Positions 31,808 to 41,730 are shown, counted from the first letter of the stretch. The stretch: DNA of 64,000 nt from Planctomycetes bacterium B3_Pla (GCA_005223045.1 NJBM01000015.1:1-64000), one strand, 5' to 3'. A program made the numbers and translations. Notes: generated by a model from the sequence alone, not told the origin.

Positions 31808-32610
31808 TTGATGCTCGGAACAATCAGCTCGAAGTGCGCAGCCGGCAACGGTTCACGGACATCCACTGCCACTGTTTGCCCGGTCTTGATGACGGTCCTG
31901 CGACGATGGCCGAGTCAATCGCGCTATGTCGGCTATTGGCCCGGGAAGGTATGGCGACCGTAGTGGCAACACCGCATCAGTTCGGCCGCTTCAAGGACTG
32001 CAACACCGCGGCCAGAGTAAGGGAGGCTGTGCGCCACTTGAACGAAACGCTCAAGAACAACTGTGTTCTACTGAACATCCTCCCGGGGAGCGAGGTTCAC
32101 ATAGATGAGAGAATCTGCCGGCTTTTGGAGGATGATACGATAATGACGCTTGCTGACGGCGGCAAGTATATCCTTCTCGAACTTCCTCGCCAGGTCTCTA
32201 TAGATATCACGCCGCTGCTGGCGGAACTTGCGCAGATGAATATTCAATGCATCATATCACACGTCGAGAGAATCGCTCCTTTCGTAGCACGGCCCCGGAC
32301 TTTAGTCAGGTGGATAGATCACTGTGGCCACCTGCAAATAACCGCGTCGAGTCTGGTTGGTGATTTCGGATCGAAAATTCAGAGGGCCGCCTGGAGCATC
32401 TTAGAGTCAGGCTGGGCCGCGCTCGTGGCGACAGATTCACACGATACGCACTTCCGCCGGCCTCGGATGGGAGTTGCTTTTCAACTCATAAGTGCTCGGC
32501 TGGGCAAAGACATTGCTCATCGAGTCTGCATTGAGAATCCTTCAAGAGTGGTGAAAGGTCGGGATATAGCGCCCGTTTCAATATGTGACCTTCAGGAGGC
32601 GGAGCGATGA
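31780..32610 (+). CDS. PHP-type protein-tyrosine phosphatase (CpsB/YwqE-like)
   Basis: 276 residues, cytosolic. Metal-dependent PHP phosphatase that removes phosphate from the Tyr cluster of the BY-kinase. Visible metal-site motifs: 'DIHCHCLPGLDDGPATMAES' (~27-46), VVATPHQFGRF (~66), IISHVER (~155) and 'ATDSHDTHFRRPRM' (~217). Length is slightly above the usual ~255 for CpsB/CapC, with an N-terminal tail. The gene overlaps the kinase gene by 28 bp and the next gene by 4 bp, so it is translationally coupled. It sets the phosphorylation cycle of polymer export. Confidence 0.92.
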   Translation: MADSVNENMIDARNNQLEVRSRQRFTDIHCHCLPGLDDGPATMAESIALCRLLAREGMATVVATPHQFGRFKDCNTAARVREAVRHLNETLKNNCVLLNILPGSEVHIDERICRLLEDDTIMTLADGGKYILLELPRQVSIDITPLLAELAQMNIQCIISHVERIAPFVARPRTLVRWIDHCGHLQITASSLVGDFGSKIQRAAWSILESGWAALVATDSHDTHFRRPRMGVAFQLISARLGKDIAHRVCIENPSRVVKGRDIAPVSICDLQEAER

Positions 32611-35138
32611 GGGCAAACAGAATCAATATTGATGTTATAGACGTTCCCTTCAGCCGGTTCGACAGGATAATCGAGTGGCTGCTGATTTCGCTCTTGGCCT
32701 TCATGCCTCTTGCATTTGGCGCCGTGGAGGCCTGGAGCGAAGAGGTTGTAATAGCCCTCGCGGCGGCGATTTCGATCAGCTTTTTGTTGAAGCTGGTTCT
32801 TGAAAAAAATACACGGCCCCTATGGTCATGGGCATACGTTCCGGTCGCACTCTTTGTCCTTGTGGCCATATTTCAGCTTATCCCTTTGCCAACGGGCCTG
32901 GCAAGTGCAATTTCTCCAAATACTGTAGCAACAAAGAAAGAGCTTTTGGGCGACCTGCCAAACTCCGGCGCCCTATTAGAGTCCATAACACTGAGCTTCT
33001 ATCCAAACGCCACAAGACACGATCTGCGGCTTGTGCTTGCTGTGGCGGCAGTCTTCTTTGTGGTGGTGAACGTCTACCGCAGGCCCGATCAGATTAAGCG
33101 GCTTCTGGCGGCGATTGCTATTATCGGGGGCTCAATTGCTGTCCTGGCTCTCGCACAGAACGTCCTTGGCAACGGAAGAATATACTGGATAGTGCCAACC
33201 GGCCACAACAAAGCCTACTCCGGCACCTTCATTAACCACAACCACTACGGCCAGTTTATGAATCTCTCAATCGGTGCGGCCCTGGCTTTGATTATGGTCA
33301 GGCTCCATGAGAGCTTTGTCGGCAGGAAAGTCACTCCCGCGGCGGTTGCCGAATGCCTCGGGTCTCCCCAGGCAAAGATTATATGGCTGCTGGCCGGAAT
33401 GATAATTCTGGGGATGACCACGGTGGTCGTCTCGCTCAGCCGCGGCGGGATGCTCAGCATGCTCGTTGCCGGGGCTGTTACCACGCTGGTTCTGAGTCTG
33501 AGCAAATCGCTCAGGGGCCACGGCTGGATAGTAGTTCTGATGGCACTCGGGGCGTTTGCCGGTGTGCTGTTCATAGGTTTTGACGCAGTCTGTGATCGAT
33601 TGGCGACTCTTAGGCAACTAAGCCAGGCCGAGGCCGGGCGGTGGCAGATAGTCAAGGATATTGCGACTGCCTGGACCAAATTCCCCCTGCTCGGCACCGG
33701 GCTGGGGACCCACGAAGTGGTATATCCGATGTTCGACCGCGCAACAATCCCGGCCCTGGCGTCCCATGCGGAAAACGAATATGCGCAGGCTGCCGAGGAG
33801 ACCGGCGTTGTCGGTTTGATGCTTCTTCTTGCCTTTGCAGTTTGTGTTTGGGTTAGTCACGTTCGAATTGTAAAGACACGGTCTGTGCCGATCCGCTCGG
33901 CAGCCTACGGCCTCGGTTTTGGACTTGTCGCGATAATGGTTCACAGCCTGAGTGATTTCGGCCAGCATCTCCCGGCGAACGCGTTCCTTACCGCGGTATC
34001 GTGCGGACTGTTGGTGGGCCTGGCCGGCACGGGCAAGAGGACCGATCCATCCGCAGGATTTGTGGGCGTATCCGGACGGTCGGGCGCTTTGCGGACAGCA
34101 GCCCTGGCTTGCACGGCAGTGGCGTTTGCGTGGGCGCTGCTCGGCGCTGACAAGGCCCGAAAAGCCGAAGCCCACTGGGCAAAGGCGATGGCGGCAGAAC
34201 AGACGTTGAGCAGTAAAGATTGGCAGGGAAGCGACGAAGAATATGTCGATTTGATTCGGAACGCCGCCGCTGCAGCCGATTGCGAACCTGCCAACGTAAA
34301 CTACCGTCATTGGCTCAACGTCTATCGCTGGCAGTCCATAAGCCGCATAACCGATCCGAACACCGGCGCAGTTATTATTCCCGAACAGGTTGTCAAGTCC
34401 GTACACCGTATCGTCCGGGAACTTCATGATGCGCGTTTGCTTTGTCCCACTTACGGAGCGACCTGTTCGGTTGTCGGTCAGCTTGAAAAATTTATCCTGG
34501 ATAATCCCGACGGCGAAGAACGTATCCGGAAAGGTTTTCGACTTGCACCCGGCGACCCGACGGCCTGTTTTGTGGCTGGCCTGCTCGATGCAGAGCAGGG
34601 CCAGGCCGAAGCGTCATACGCCAGGCTAAACAGGGCGGTGCAATTAGATGGCAGGCTGTTCAACGAGGCTGTGGATGTATGCGCAGGGCGCCTGGACCGC
34701 CCTGATTTGGCGGTGAAGCTTGCAGGTAAAAGTACGTACCGCTTGAGCCATGTGGCAGATGTCCTTCTCGAGACCGAAGAACACAAAGAGCTTGCCGAGG
34801 AGGCACGTGCGCAGGTGGTTGCACTGCTCAAGAAGAAATGTTCACAACCGGATGCTCCCGCAGCGGCATTTGCCTCTATGGCGAGTATCTATAGAAGAGA
34901 AGGCGACAAGGAGGCGGCTATCGAACATTACCGCCGCGCCCTGGCGCTGGACTATAGCCAGGTTCAATGGCGTTACAATCTGGCGCGACTGCTTGCAGAA
35001 ACGGACAGAATACCGGAGGCGATTCATGAGGCGAGAGTAGGTCTTCGGCTCAGGCCGCAGTTCAAAGCAGCTGAAACGCTCATTGCTGATTTGTCCGTCC
35101 TGCCGGGTGCGGTTGCTCAAGAGGGCCCGTCGCCTTAG
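32607..35138 (+). CDS. O-antigen ligase/polymerase-type membrane protein with TPR tail
   Basis: 843 residues. Residues ~20-510 hold about ten to twelve membrane helices with the Wzy_C/WaaL signature 'SGTFINHNHYGQFMNLSIGA' (~205) and a long periplasmic loop ending GTGLGTHEVVYPMF and HAENEYAQAAEETG. Residues ~520-843 are soluble, with TPR units (EEGDKEAAIEHYRRALALDYSQ-type near 770, then 'NLARLLAETDRIPEAIHEAR'). It polymerises or ligates undecaprenyl-linked repeats; a separate Wzy-like gene follows at 43013, so this one may be the ligase. Start ATG overlaps the phosphatase stop by 4 bp. Confidence 0.9.
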   Translation: MRANRINIDVIDVPFSRFDRIIEWLLISLLAFMPLAFGAVEAWSEEVVIALAAAISISFLLKLVLEKNTRPLWSWAYVPVALFVLVAIFQLIPLPTGLASAISPNTVATKKELLGDLPNSGALLESITLSFYPNATRHDLRLVLAVAAVFFVVVNVYRRPDQIKRLLAAIAIIGGSIAVLALAQNVLGNGRIYWIVPTGHNKAYSGTFINHNHYGQFMNLSIGAALALIMVRLHESFVGRKVTPAAVAECLGSPQAKIIWLLAGMIILGMTTVVVSLSRGGMLSMLVAGAVTTLVLSLSKSLRGHGWIVVLMALGAFAGVLFIGFDAVCDRLATLRQLSQAEAGRWQIVKDIATAWTKFPLLGTGLGTHEVVYPMFDRATIPALASHAENEYAQAAEETGVVGLMLLLAFAVCVWVSHVRIVKTRSVPIRSAAYGLGFGLVAIMVHSLSDFGQHLPANAFLTAVSCGLLVGLAGTGKRTDPSAGFVGVSGRSGALRTAALACTAVAFAWALLGADKARKAEAHWAKAMAAEQTLSSKDWQGSDEEYVDLIRNAAAAADCEPANVNYRHWLNVYRWQSISRITDPNTGAVIIPEQVVKSVHRIVRELHDARLLCPTYGATCSVVGQLEKFILDNPDGEERIRKGFRLAPGDPTACFVAGLLDAEQGQAEASYARLNRAVQLDGRLFNEAVDVCAGRLDRPDLAVKLAGKSTYRLSHVADVLLETEEHKELAEEARAQVVALLKKKCSQPDAPAAAFASMASIYRREGDKEAAIEHYRRALALDYSQVQWRYNLARLLAETDRIPEAIHEARVGLRLRPQFKAAETLIADLSVLPGAVAQEGPSP

Positions 35139-35305
35139 AGTCCTTTGGGGACAGGACAGAAGAAGCGAGCTTTCGGCGGTCTTTGAAGCACAAAGGATCG
35201 AGCCGGACAGCTCAACGGAAGAGTTAGTCAAGACAGAAAGTCAGGTCGGTGCACCGACGGAGGCGAAGTGTGCGCTTGCACGGTAGGCGCCCAAGGCAAT
35301 TGATT

Positions 35306-35899
35306 ATGCTGAAATTATCTGAAAATCCAGCTATATTGACACCGCAGGTACAATCACTGACCGAACTGGTCGGAACCTGGTGGGTGGCCCACACAAAGGC
35401 GCGCTTCGAAAAGGCCTTTGCCCGGGACATGTCCGGTCACGGCATAGGCTATTTCCTGCCGATGCGGGAGAAGACCATCTTCTCCGGCGGCCGCAAGCGC
35501 CGTGTTATGATACCGTTTTTTACTTCCTACGTCTTTGTATGCGGCACAGAGCCGGACCGTTACACGGCGCTGACAACCAACCGTCTGTGTCAAATGATCG
35601 ATGTGATAGACCAGGACGGCTTGATACGGGAGCTTTCGAGAATAGAGAAGGCTCTCCTGAGCGGAGCTGTCATCGACCACTACCCGCACCTTCCGGTCGG
35701 CGACCGCTGTAGAGTTGTTTCCGGCCCCATGATGGGAACCGAAGGCGTGGTTGTCGAAAGAAGAGATGAAAAAGCCCACATGGTCCTCGAAGTGACCATC
35801 CTGGGCCAGAGCACCGTGGTGGAAGTTGACGCCGACCTGCTGGCGCCGGTGGAGGGACGTTATGCGTCTGATGTCCGGGACAGGGACCAATCCATTTGA
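35306..35899 (+). CDS. NusG-like antiterminator (UpxY/RfaH class)
   Basis: 197 residues from ATG 35306 (weak AAGG upstream; the frame opens earlier at 35249 but that part is Arg-rich and implausible). The N-terminal NGN domain starts 'GTWWVAHTKARFEKAFARDM' and contains FFTSYVFV; the C-terminal KOW domain contains 'GDRCRVVSGPMMGTEGVVVER'. It is a specialised NusG paralogue of the kind that keeps RNA polymerase moving through long polysaccharide operons. It lies in the middle of the operon, 167 bp after the ligase gene. A perfect 14-bp palindrome GTCGGTGCACCGAC lies at 35245-35258 in the leader. The next gene starts 11 bases after its stop. Confidence 0.9.
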   Translation: MLKLSENPAILTPQVQSLTELVGTWWVAHTKARFEKAFARDMSGHGIGYFLPMREKTIFSGGRKRRVMIPFFTSYVFVCGTEPDRYTALTTNRLCQMIDVIDQDGLIRELSRIEKALLSGAVIDHYPHLPVGDRCRVVSGPMMGTEGVVVERRDEKAHMVLEVTILGQSTVVEVDADLLAPVEGRYASDVRDRDQSI

Positions 35900-35910
35900 T
35901 ATTTGATTCC

Positions 35911-37347
35911 ATGAGAACCTATCTATTCGTATATTTCGGATCTGCTTTCCTTGCGTTGGTGACCACGCCCGTAGTGATCCGGGTCGCTCACCGACTAAGT
36001 ATCGTTGACATTCCGGGGGCGCGGCACATGCACAAAAAGCCGATACCGCGGATCGGAGGCGTGGCGATATTTCTCTCTATGATGTGTCTTGCCGTCGGCG
36101 TGCTGCTGCTGTCGAACATTAGCGCCGATACTCTCATCAGGGCAATAGTGCTGCTCTGCGCCGCTGCGTCGATATTCTCCGTCGGGCTGATCGATGACAT
36201 TAAGACCGGGGGCCTGGCGGCGGAAATAAAGTTTCTCGCGCAAATCACCGCTGCTGTCGCTGTCTGCGCCGTTGGCGTTAGGATACGATCAATAACTGTC
36301 GCCGAGTGGCTTACGCTGGAGTTTGGCTGGTTCTCCTGGCCGCTGACGATTCTTTGGATCGTGGGCATCACCAATGCCGTGAATCTCAGCGACGGCCTGG
36401 ACGGTCTGGCTGCCGGGATTTCGGCTGTCGCGTGCGGTGTGATTGCCATATTCGCCATACATAGCGGCCAGGTTGTCATGGCGGCATTAGTGCTTGCCCT
36501 GTTGGGCAGTCTGAGCGGCTTTTTGTTCTTCAACTTCAACCCGGCAAGAATCTTTATGGGTGACTGCGGCAGCACGTTCTTAGGTTTTACAATTGCTTCG
36601 GCCAGCGTGATGTGCTCGGTCAAGTCCGCCACGCTCGTAGGAATAGCTCTTCCGGTCCTGGCCCTTGGAATCCCTATCTTCGATACGCTCTTTTCCATGC
36701 TGCGGCGCATCATCGAGCGCCGGTCCATGTTTGCTCCCGATCGCAGGCATTTCCACCACCGCCTGATTGACATGGGGCTCAAGCCGCATCATGCAGTCAT
36801 CGCGATATATTCTACGACTTTGCTGTTCGCCGGGTTGGGAATGTTTATGATAGTCGCCCGCAATATCGGCTCTCTGATGATCTTCCTGTGCATCCTGCTG
36901 CTTCTGCTTCTTGCATTCCACGTCGTCGGCTCAGTCCGGCTAAGAGAAACAATAGCAGGCCTTCAGCGCAAATACGCAATAGAGCGGCGCGTGCAGCGGG
37001 AGGTAAAGAACTTCGAGCAGGCTCAGCTTCGTTTTCACAACGCCCACACTTTTGACCAGTGGTGGTCGGCGGTTTGTGAAGCGGCCGAGCGAATGGATTT
37101 TGCATGGGTCTCGCTGACAACCAGGGACAAGGACGGCACAATCCGAACCGAGTTTTGGCGACCCACTGATGCTGAGCCGGACATTTCTGATGCTGTTGTT
37201 ATGAATGTTCCGATTCGTAATTACGGCATGACAAGGAGGGCGGTGTTTGAGATTGCCATCACGGTTAGCGGCACTATCGAATCCGCGGGCCATCGTGCAA
37301 CGTTGTTCAGCAGACTAATTGACGAGTACGAACTGGTTGGGTTGTAA
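35911..37347 (+). CDS. WecA/TagO-like sugar-phosphate transferase with C-terminal extension
   Basis: 478 residues from ATG 35911. Membrane enzyme that moves a sugar-1-phosphate onto undecaprenyl phosphate and so starts the repeat unit. About eleven helices with family motifs: HKKPIPRIGG, 'GLIDDIKTGGLAAEIKF', NAVNLSDGLDGLAAG, 'ARIFMGDCGSTFLGF', and the loop DRRHFHHRLIDMG. Beyond the usual ~350-360 residues it carries a ~120-residue cytosolic tail with coiled coil (LQRKYAIERRVQREVKNFEQ) and a small alpha/beta domain (FDQWWSAVCEAAERMDFAWVS). The tail is unassigned; it could be a protein-binding or regulatory domain. Confidence 0.92.
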   Translation: MRTYLFVYFGSAFLALVTTPVVIRVAHRLSIVDIPGARHMHKKPIPRIGGVAIFLSMMCLAVGVLLLSNISADTLIRAIVLLCAAASIFSVGLIDDIKTGGLAAEIKFLAQITAAVAVCAVGVRIRSITVAEWLTLEFGWFSWPLTILWIVGITNAVNLSDGLDGLAAGISAVACGVIAIFAIHSGQVVMAALVLALLGSLSGFLFFNFNPARIFMGDCGSTFLGFTIASASVMCSVKSATLVGIALPVLALGIPIFDTLFSMLRRIIERRSMFAPDRRHFHHRLIDMGLKPHHAVIAIYSTTLLFAGLGMFMIVARNIGSLMIFLCILLLLLLAFHVVGSVRLRETIAGLQRKYAIERRVQREVKNFEQAQLRFHNAHTFDQWWSAVCEAAERMDFAWVSLTTRDKDGTIRTEFWRPTDAEPDISDAVVMNVPIRNYGMTRRAVFEIAITVSGTIESAGHRATLFSRLIDEYELVGL

Positions 37348-37350
37348 AAG

Positions 37351-38721
37351 GTGCGACAAGACTACTCTATGCCTGATCTGAGTTACAGAACAGTTGAAGA
37401 AGAAGCTATTGCAGCCGAGTGTATTCTTGAAGGCAACCGGGCCGGAGGCGTTATACCCCGGCTGCTCGATCTGCTGGGAACCCAGCGGCGTAACTTGCAG
37501 AATCTTTCGGCGCTGGTCTCTTTCAATTTCCTGGCGGCAGGATTGTTCTTTGCCACGCAGATCAAAATCGCCAACGTAATCGGCAAGGAGAGATTCGGCT
37601 TGTTGGCCTACGGCATTGCGCTTGGGATGTACGCCCAGACAATCGTCCGCTATGGAATGAATCGCACCCTGGTGCGCGACCTGGTCCACTATCCGAACCG
37701 CTTTGCCGAACTGGTAACGGCCAGCCGGTTGTTGCGAGGGGTACTTCTCGGGCTGGTGGTGGCGGGGCTGTTGATCTGGAAACTGCTCTGGCACCCGGCT
37801 GATCTGACCTGGGCCGTTGTCGCCGTGGTTGTGGCATACTCACTGAAGTCGCTGGATCTTCAGCCGGTGTATGATGCCTGGAACTGCATGGCCCGACACG
37901 CCGCGTACAACATGGTCCAGAGGGGATTGTACTTCGTCTTGGTCTGGGTCGTCATCTTGGCTGCTCCGCAACATCTGACCTTGATCTGGATCGGCGCTGT
38001 CCTGTTGATAACGCAAGCATTTTGCCTCTTTTTGCAGCAGCGTTGGGCGAGCGAACGCATGGAATGCTCGTGGAACAGATCCCAGAGAAATATAGCCGTT
38101 GCCGAACTCTTCAAAAACAACGTCTGGATATGGCTGGCGACGGTAGGATGCTTGTCATTCGGGACATTGAATCAGGTACTCCTGAAATATTATTGCGGAC
38201 CGGGCGAACTGGGAACTTATGCCGCATCCTGGCAGATTATCGCTGCTGCTATGCTATTAGTCGGCCAGGTCGGTCGTGTCGGCAATCCGGCTACGGCAAG
38301 AGTAACACGGCCGGAAAACAACGGATGTAAGCGCAAATCATTTCTGCTGAAGTATTCCTGTGTTATGGCCGTGACCGCTTTGCCCGTCGTTATCCCTTCG
38401 GTATTCTTCCCCGCTTGGATCATGAGGAATTTCTTCAGACCGGAATACGCTTCTTCTGCCGCTGTTTTGCGAGTGCTCGGTCTCTATCTCATGGTTTTTT
38501 CTTTGGGATTCGTTGCGTCGCAATATGTCGTTTCAGCCCGCATGGAAAAGACCTATTTTTCCAGTGTTGTTCTGGGCGGATGTCTAAGCCTTATTCTCTG
38601 TGTAATACTCGTTCCGAGGCTGTCGGGATTGGGGGCTGCCCTGGCGCTCTTGATAGCGCACAGCGCCAGCATAGCACTGTATTTTGTTGCGATGATCAAA
38701 GATGTACGGAAACAACGATAA
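37351..38721 (+). CDS. Wzx-like polysaccharide flippase
   Basis: 456 residues, GTG start 37351 (ATG 37369 is possible). The first ~50 residues are soluble; then 'LSALVSFNFLAAGLFFATQI' opens a set of about twelve membrane helices typical of the MATE-like polysaccharide transporter fold (oligosaccharide flippase family). It moves the lipid-linked repeat across the inner membrane. Internal match to the family: FGLLAYGIALGMYAQTIVRYG and 'VLRVLGLYLMVFSLGFVASQ'. It lies 3 bp after the WecA-like gene and overlaps the next gene by 20 bp. Confidence 0.87.
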   Translation: MRQDYSMPDLSYRTVEEEAIAAECILEGNRAGGVIPRLLDLLGTQRRNLQNLSALVSFNFLAAGLFFATQIKIANVIGKERFGLLAYGIALGMYAQTIVRYGMNRTLVRDLVHYPNRFAELVTASRLLRGVLLGLVVAGLLIWKLLWHPADLTWAVVAVVVAYSLKSLDLQPVYDAWNCMARHAAYNMVQRGLYFVLVWVVILAAPQHLTLIWIGAVLLITQAFCLFLQQRWASERMECSWNRSQRNIAVAELFKNNVWIWLATVGCLSFGTLNQVLLKYYCGPGELGTYAASWQIIAAAMLLVGQVGRVGNPATARVTRPENNGCKRKSFLLKYSCVMAVTALPVVIPSVFFPAWIMRNFFRPEYASSAAVLRVLGLYLMVFSLGFVASQYVVSARMEKTYFSSVVLGGCLSLILCVILVPRLSGLGAALALLIAHSASIALYFVAMIKDVRKQR

Positions 38722-40489
38722 CAAGGCGGCTGTGAGAAGCAGCATGTCGGAGATATTCCAGCCGACGGGGAAGTACTCGACATGGTACACGCACTCGACT
38801 GATGATGTGATCGTTTCGGTATGTGGACACGCGCACTACAATCACGGCTATTATTGCGGCCAGGCATTTGCCCGCATCATCGCCGAGAACGTGTGCGGCG
38901 ATTGGGACATGCGGACAAAAGATGTCCTCAAGCGGCTGAATGGCAATTGGGCCTTGATCGTGCTGCGCGGCGATATCCTGTATGCGGTTGCCGACAGGAC
39001 GCGCAGCTTCCCGATCCTGTACAATCAAGTCAACGGCGATCTGCGTCTTAGCGATGATTTTGAGGTTGTCTGTCGCGGCGGTGTTCGGTGGCGTCCCGAG
39101 GCGGTTGAGGAGTTTCTGTGGTCGGGTTATCCCACAGACACGTTGACATTAGCTAACGGCGTATATCAGATCCCTGCCGGAACATTCCTGCGTTACGACG
39201 TTGCCACAAAGGAAAAGTGGCTTACCGAGTATTTCAGTTTCTCGCCGAGAGGCGACAGCTCGGATTCGGACGGCCAACTGTCCGAGAGACTGGCAAGATT
39301 GTTGGACGAGTCTGTTCGTCGAACGGGCGAGGCGGTCCGGGGAAAGATTGTTGTGCCGCTCAGCGGTGGGATGGACTCGCGAGTCATAGCGGCGTCATTA
39401 AAGCGAAACGGATTTGACAATATCGTCTGCTTCTCATACGGCAGGAAAGGCAATCCCGAATCGGCGGTCAGCAGGCAAATTGCAGAGGCACTCAATTACG
39501 AGTGGCATTTTGTCGAATACTCGCCCGCAACATGGTCCGAATGTATGTTCTCCCGGGGAATGAAAGAGTATCTCGCTTTTGCGTGTAACGGGTGTAGTAT
39601 GCCCGTGTACTCGAACTGGTATGCAGTCAAGAGTCTGTGTGAGAGGAGCATCCTGTCTGCGGGCGATGCCTTTGTACCGGGACATACCGGAGATTTTCTG
39701 ACAGGCGGTCATATCCCGCCGGACCTGCTCGTTGAACAAAGGGTAACACCGGAAGATGTTCTGTCATTGATTGTCAAGAAACACTTCTCGCGCTGGCCTG
39801 ATTCTCCGCCCGATGCCATCAGGTCAAGGTTAGGCAAGAACGCGTTGGCTGGAACAAACGGTGAACCTCTGAACAATATTGAAGCCGCCCGTTTGTGCGA
39901 GACATGGAATTGGAAGGAACGTCAGGCCAAGATGATAATCAACAGCAACCGAATATATGAATACTTCGGATTTCCGTGGTTCGTTCCTTTGTGGGACTCG
40001 GAACTGACGGACTTTTACTTAACGGTTCCTTTCAGACTGCGCTGCAACCGCAGACTGTTCATGAAATCATCCGTCGAGCACACCTTCTCGGGGAAACTCT
40101 CGGTCCTTGCCGATATTCCGTTGGCGGGGCGCAAAGCGGTCAGCCCGCGAGGGACGTTGGACCGGCTCTCTGAAACATCTACTCCCGGCAGCGTTTTGCT
40201 TAAAGTAGCGGCCGAAGTAAGGCGCAGGTTGATTGGCCGTCTGCGTCTTGTCCATCTGAATCACGCGCTTTGTCTTCGTGATTGTTTTGCGGCCGGGCAT
40301 CATCATCTGCTGGTTACGATTCGAGAAATGCTGCAAACGCAGGGATTGGACCACATTTTGGACGAGCCGGAATGTGAATCTGTTGTGAAATTCGTGGACA
40401 GGCCCGTAGGACAGGTGAACGCCTATGCGACACTGTCACTGTTTGTATTGGCGCAGTTGTCTCGCAAAGAGAGGGAGTTCGACCGATGA
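38702..40489 (+). CDS. Asparagine-synthase-like amidotransferase of the polysaccharide operon
   Basis: 595 residues. The N-terminal half resembles a class-II glutamine amidotransferase fold but lacks the catalytic Cys2, so glutamine hydrolysis is doubtful. The C-terminal half is the ATP-pyrophosphatase synthase domain with the P-loop 'VVPLSGGMDSRVIAASL' (~218) and family blocks later (LVTIREM.. region variable). Such proteins in surface-polymer loci are thought to amidate or otherwise activate carboxyl groups on sugars or on an acceptor. It overlaps the flippase gene by 20 bp and the pyruvyl transferase gene by 4 bp. Substrate unknown. Confidence 0.85.
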   Translation: MYGNNDNKAAVRSSMSEIFQPTGKYSTWYTHSTDDVIVSVCGHAHYNHGYYCGQAFARIIAENVCGDWDMRTKDVLKRLNGNWALIVLRGDILYAVADRTRSFPILYNQVNGDLRLSDDFEVVCRGGVRWRPEAVEEFLWSGYPTDTLTLANGVYQIPAGTFLRYDVATKEKWLTEYFSFSPRGDSSDSDGQLSERLARLLDESVRRTGEAVRGKIVVPLSGGMDSRVIAASLKRNGFDNIVCFSYGRKGNPESAVSRQIAEALNYEWHFVEYSPATWSECMFSRGMKEYLAFACNGCSMPVYSNWYAVKSLCERSILSAGDAFVPGHTGDFLTGGHIPPDLLVEQRVTPEDVLSLIVKKHFSRWPDSPPDAIRSRLGKNALAGTNGEPLNNIEAARLCETWNWKERQAKMIINSNRIYEYFGFPWFVPLWDSELTDFYLTVPFRLRCNRRLFMKSSVEHTFSGKLSVLADIPLAGRKAVSPRGTLDRLSETSTPGSVLLKVAAEVRRRLIGRLRLVHLNHALCLRDCFAAGHHHLLVTIREMLQTQGLDHILDEPECESVVKFVDRPVGQVNAYATLSLFVLAQLSRKEREFDR

Positions 40490-41730
40490 ACAGCATACTG
40501 CTTACCGGCGGCGGTTTTGCGAACAAAGGGGCCGAAGCGCTGCTCAGGACCGTAAGGGACGAGCTGGGCAAGCGATTGGCGCCGGTGCGGTTTCAGACAA
40601 TTGTCCCGGCGGATCAGGCGACTGATGCACGGAAGGCCGGCTTTTTCCCCTGTAACAGTCGAAGCCGGCAAGAGTTTGCAGCATACCATCTCGGACGCGT
40701 GCCGGGATTGAAGGCTGCCCGGGTGTGGGCGGCGGCGAGTCAGACCGGCCGGCATCTTCGCCGGCAGAAAGAATGTGCCGCTGTTCTCGATGTCAGTGGT
40801 TACGCGTATGCCGACAGGTTCGGAACCTATCCCATGCGATTGACGGAAAAGCTTGTCTCTGATTGCAATACCGACGGAGCGCCATACGTATTTATGCCGC
40901 AGGCATGGGGGCCTTTCACCGGGTCATTTTCGCGGCAGGCCATTCGACACGTGGCCGAGCGTTCCGTCCTGCTCTACGCCAGAGACAGGACATCCTTCGA
41001 GTCTTTGCGCGGCATTCCCAACATTCCGCCGGAAAAGCTGGAGCTTGCCCCGGATATTGTCCTGAACTTTGAGCCTCGGGAAAACCGCGAGACACTCGAA
41101 CCGCTCGAACGGGGGGGATTGTTGCCCGGGAACCGCCGGCGAGTGGGGATATGTCCTAACATCAGGATTTACCATGCGACGCAGCGAGAAGGGGTTGGCC
41201 GGTCCAATCCTTATGTGCGCTGGCTTGTCGAGCTTTGCAGAAGATTTCTGGTCGAAACGGACGTGGAACTGGTCCTGTTTCCCCATGAAATGTCCCTTAG
41301 CCGGTGGCGTCGGGATGATCGTTATGTGTGCCGGCTGGTTGGCAGGGCGGTCGGTGATGACAGACGGATCAAGTGCTTTTCGCAGCATTGTTCCGCCGAT
41401 ACGTTGAAGCTGCTGATCCGTGAGCTTGATTTTCTCATAGGCTCTCGGTTTCACAGTATCATCGCCGCGCTTTCGCTCCACGTGCCCACTGTCGCGGTAG
41501 GATGGTCTCACAAATACAAGGAAGTGTTGAACGACGCCGGCGTGGGGGAACTGGCTTTCTCTTACGAGGCAATGCGCGATGCAGCTACGATAACCGGCAT
41601 ACTCGAAACGTGGGCAAATCGCGAACAGGTGCGCCGTCGTTTGGAGCGAAGTATCCCCCTGCTGCGGCGAAAGGTTGACGGTGTATTCGATCGGGTGGCG
41701 GAGATTTTACGGAGAACGGAATGTTGCTGA
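40486..41730 (+). CDS. Polysaccharide pyruvyl transferase family protein
   Basis: 414 residues, cytosolic, GT-B-like fold. N-terminus 'ILLTGGGFANKGAEALLRTV' and the family blocks VFMPQAWGPF (~130) and 'GSRFHSIIAALSLHVPTVAV' followed by GWSHKYKEVL (~320-345) are clear. Members transfer pyruvate from phosphoenolpyruvate as a ketal onto sugar units (CsaB/WcaK type). The next gene encodes an F420-hydrogenase-beta-like ferredoxin protein, a pairing seen in many exopolysaccharide loci. It overlaps neighbours by 4 and 10 bp. Confidence 0.9.
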   Translation: MNSILLTGGGFANKGAEALLRTVRDELGKRLAPVRFQTIVPADQATDARKAGFFPCNSRSRQEFAAYHLGRVPGLKAARVWAAASQTGRHLRRQKECAAVLDVSGYAYADRFGTYPMRLTEKLVSDCNTDGAPYVFMPQAWGPFTGSFSRQAIRHVAERSVLLYARDRTSFESLRGIPNIPPEKLELAPDIVLNFEPRENRETLEPLERGGLLPGNRRRVGICPNIRIYHATQREGVGRSNPYVRWLVELCRRFLVETDVELVLFPHEMSLSRWRRDDRYVCRLVGRAVGDDRRIKCFSQHCSADTLKLLIRELDFLIGSRFHSIIAALSLHVPTVAVGWSHKYKEVLNDAGVGELAFSYEAMRDAATITGILETWANREQVRRRLERSIPLLRRKVDGVFDRVAEILRRTECC

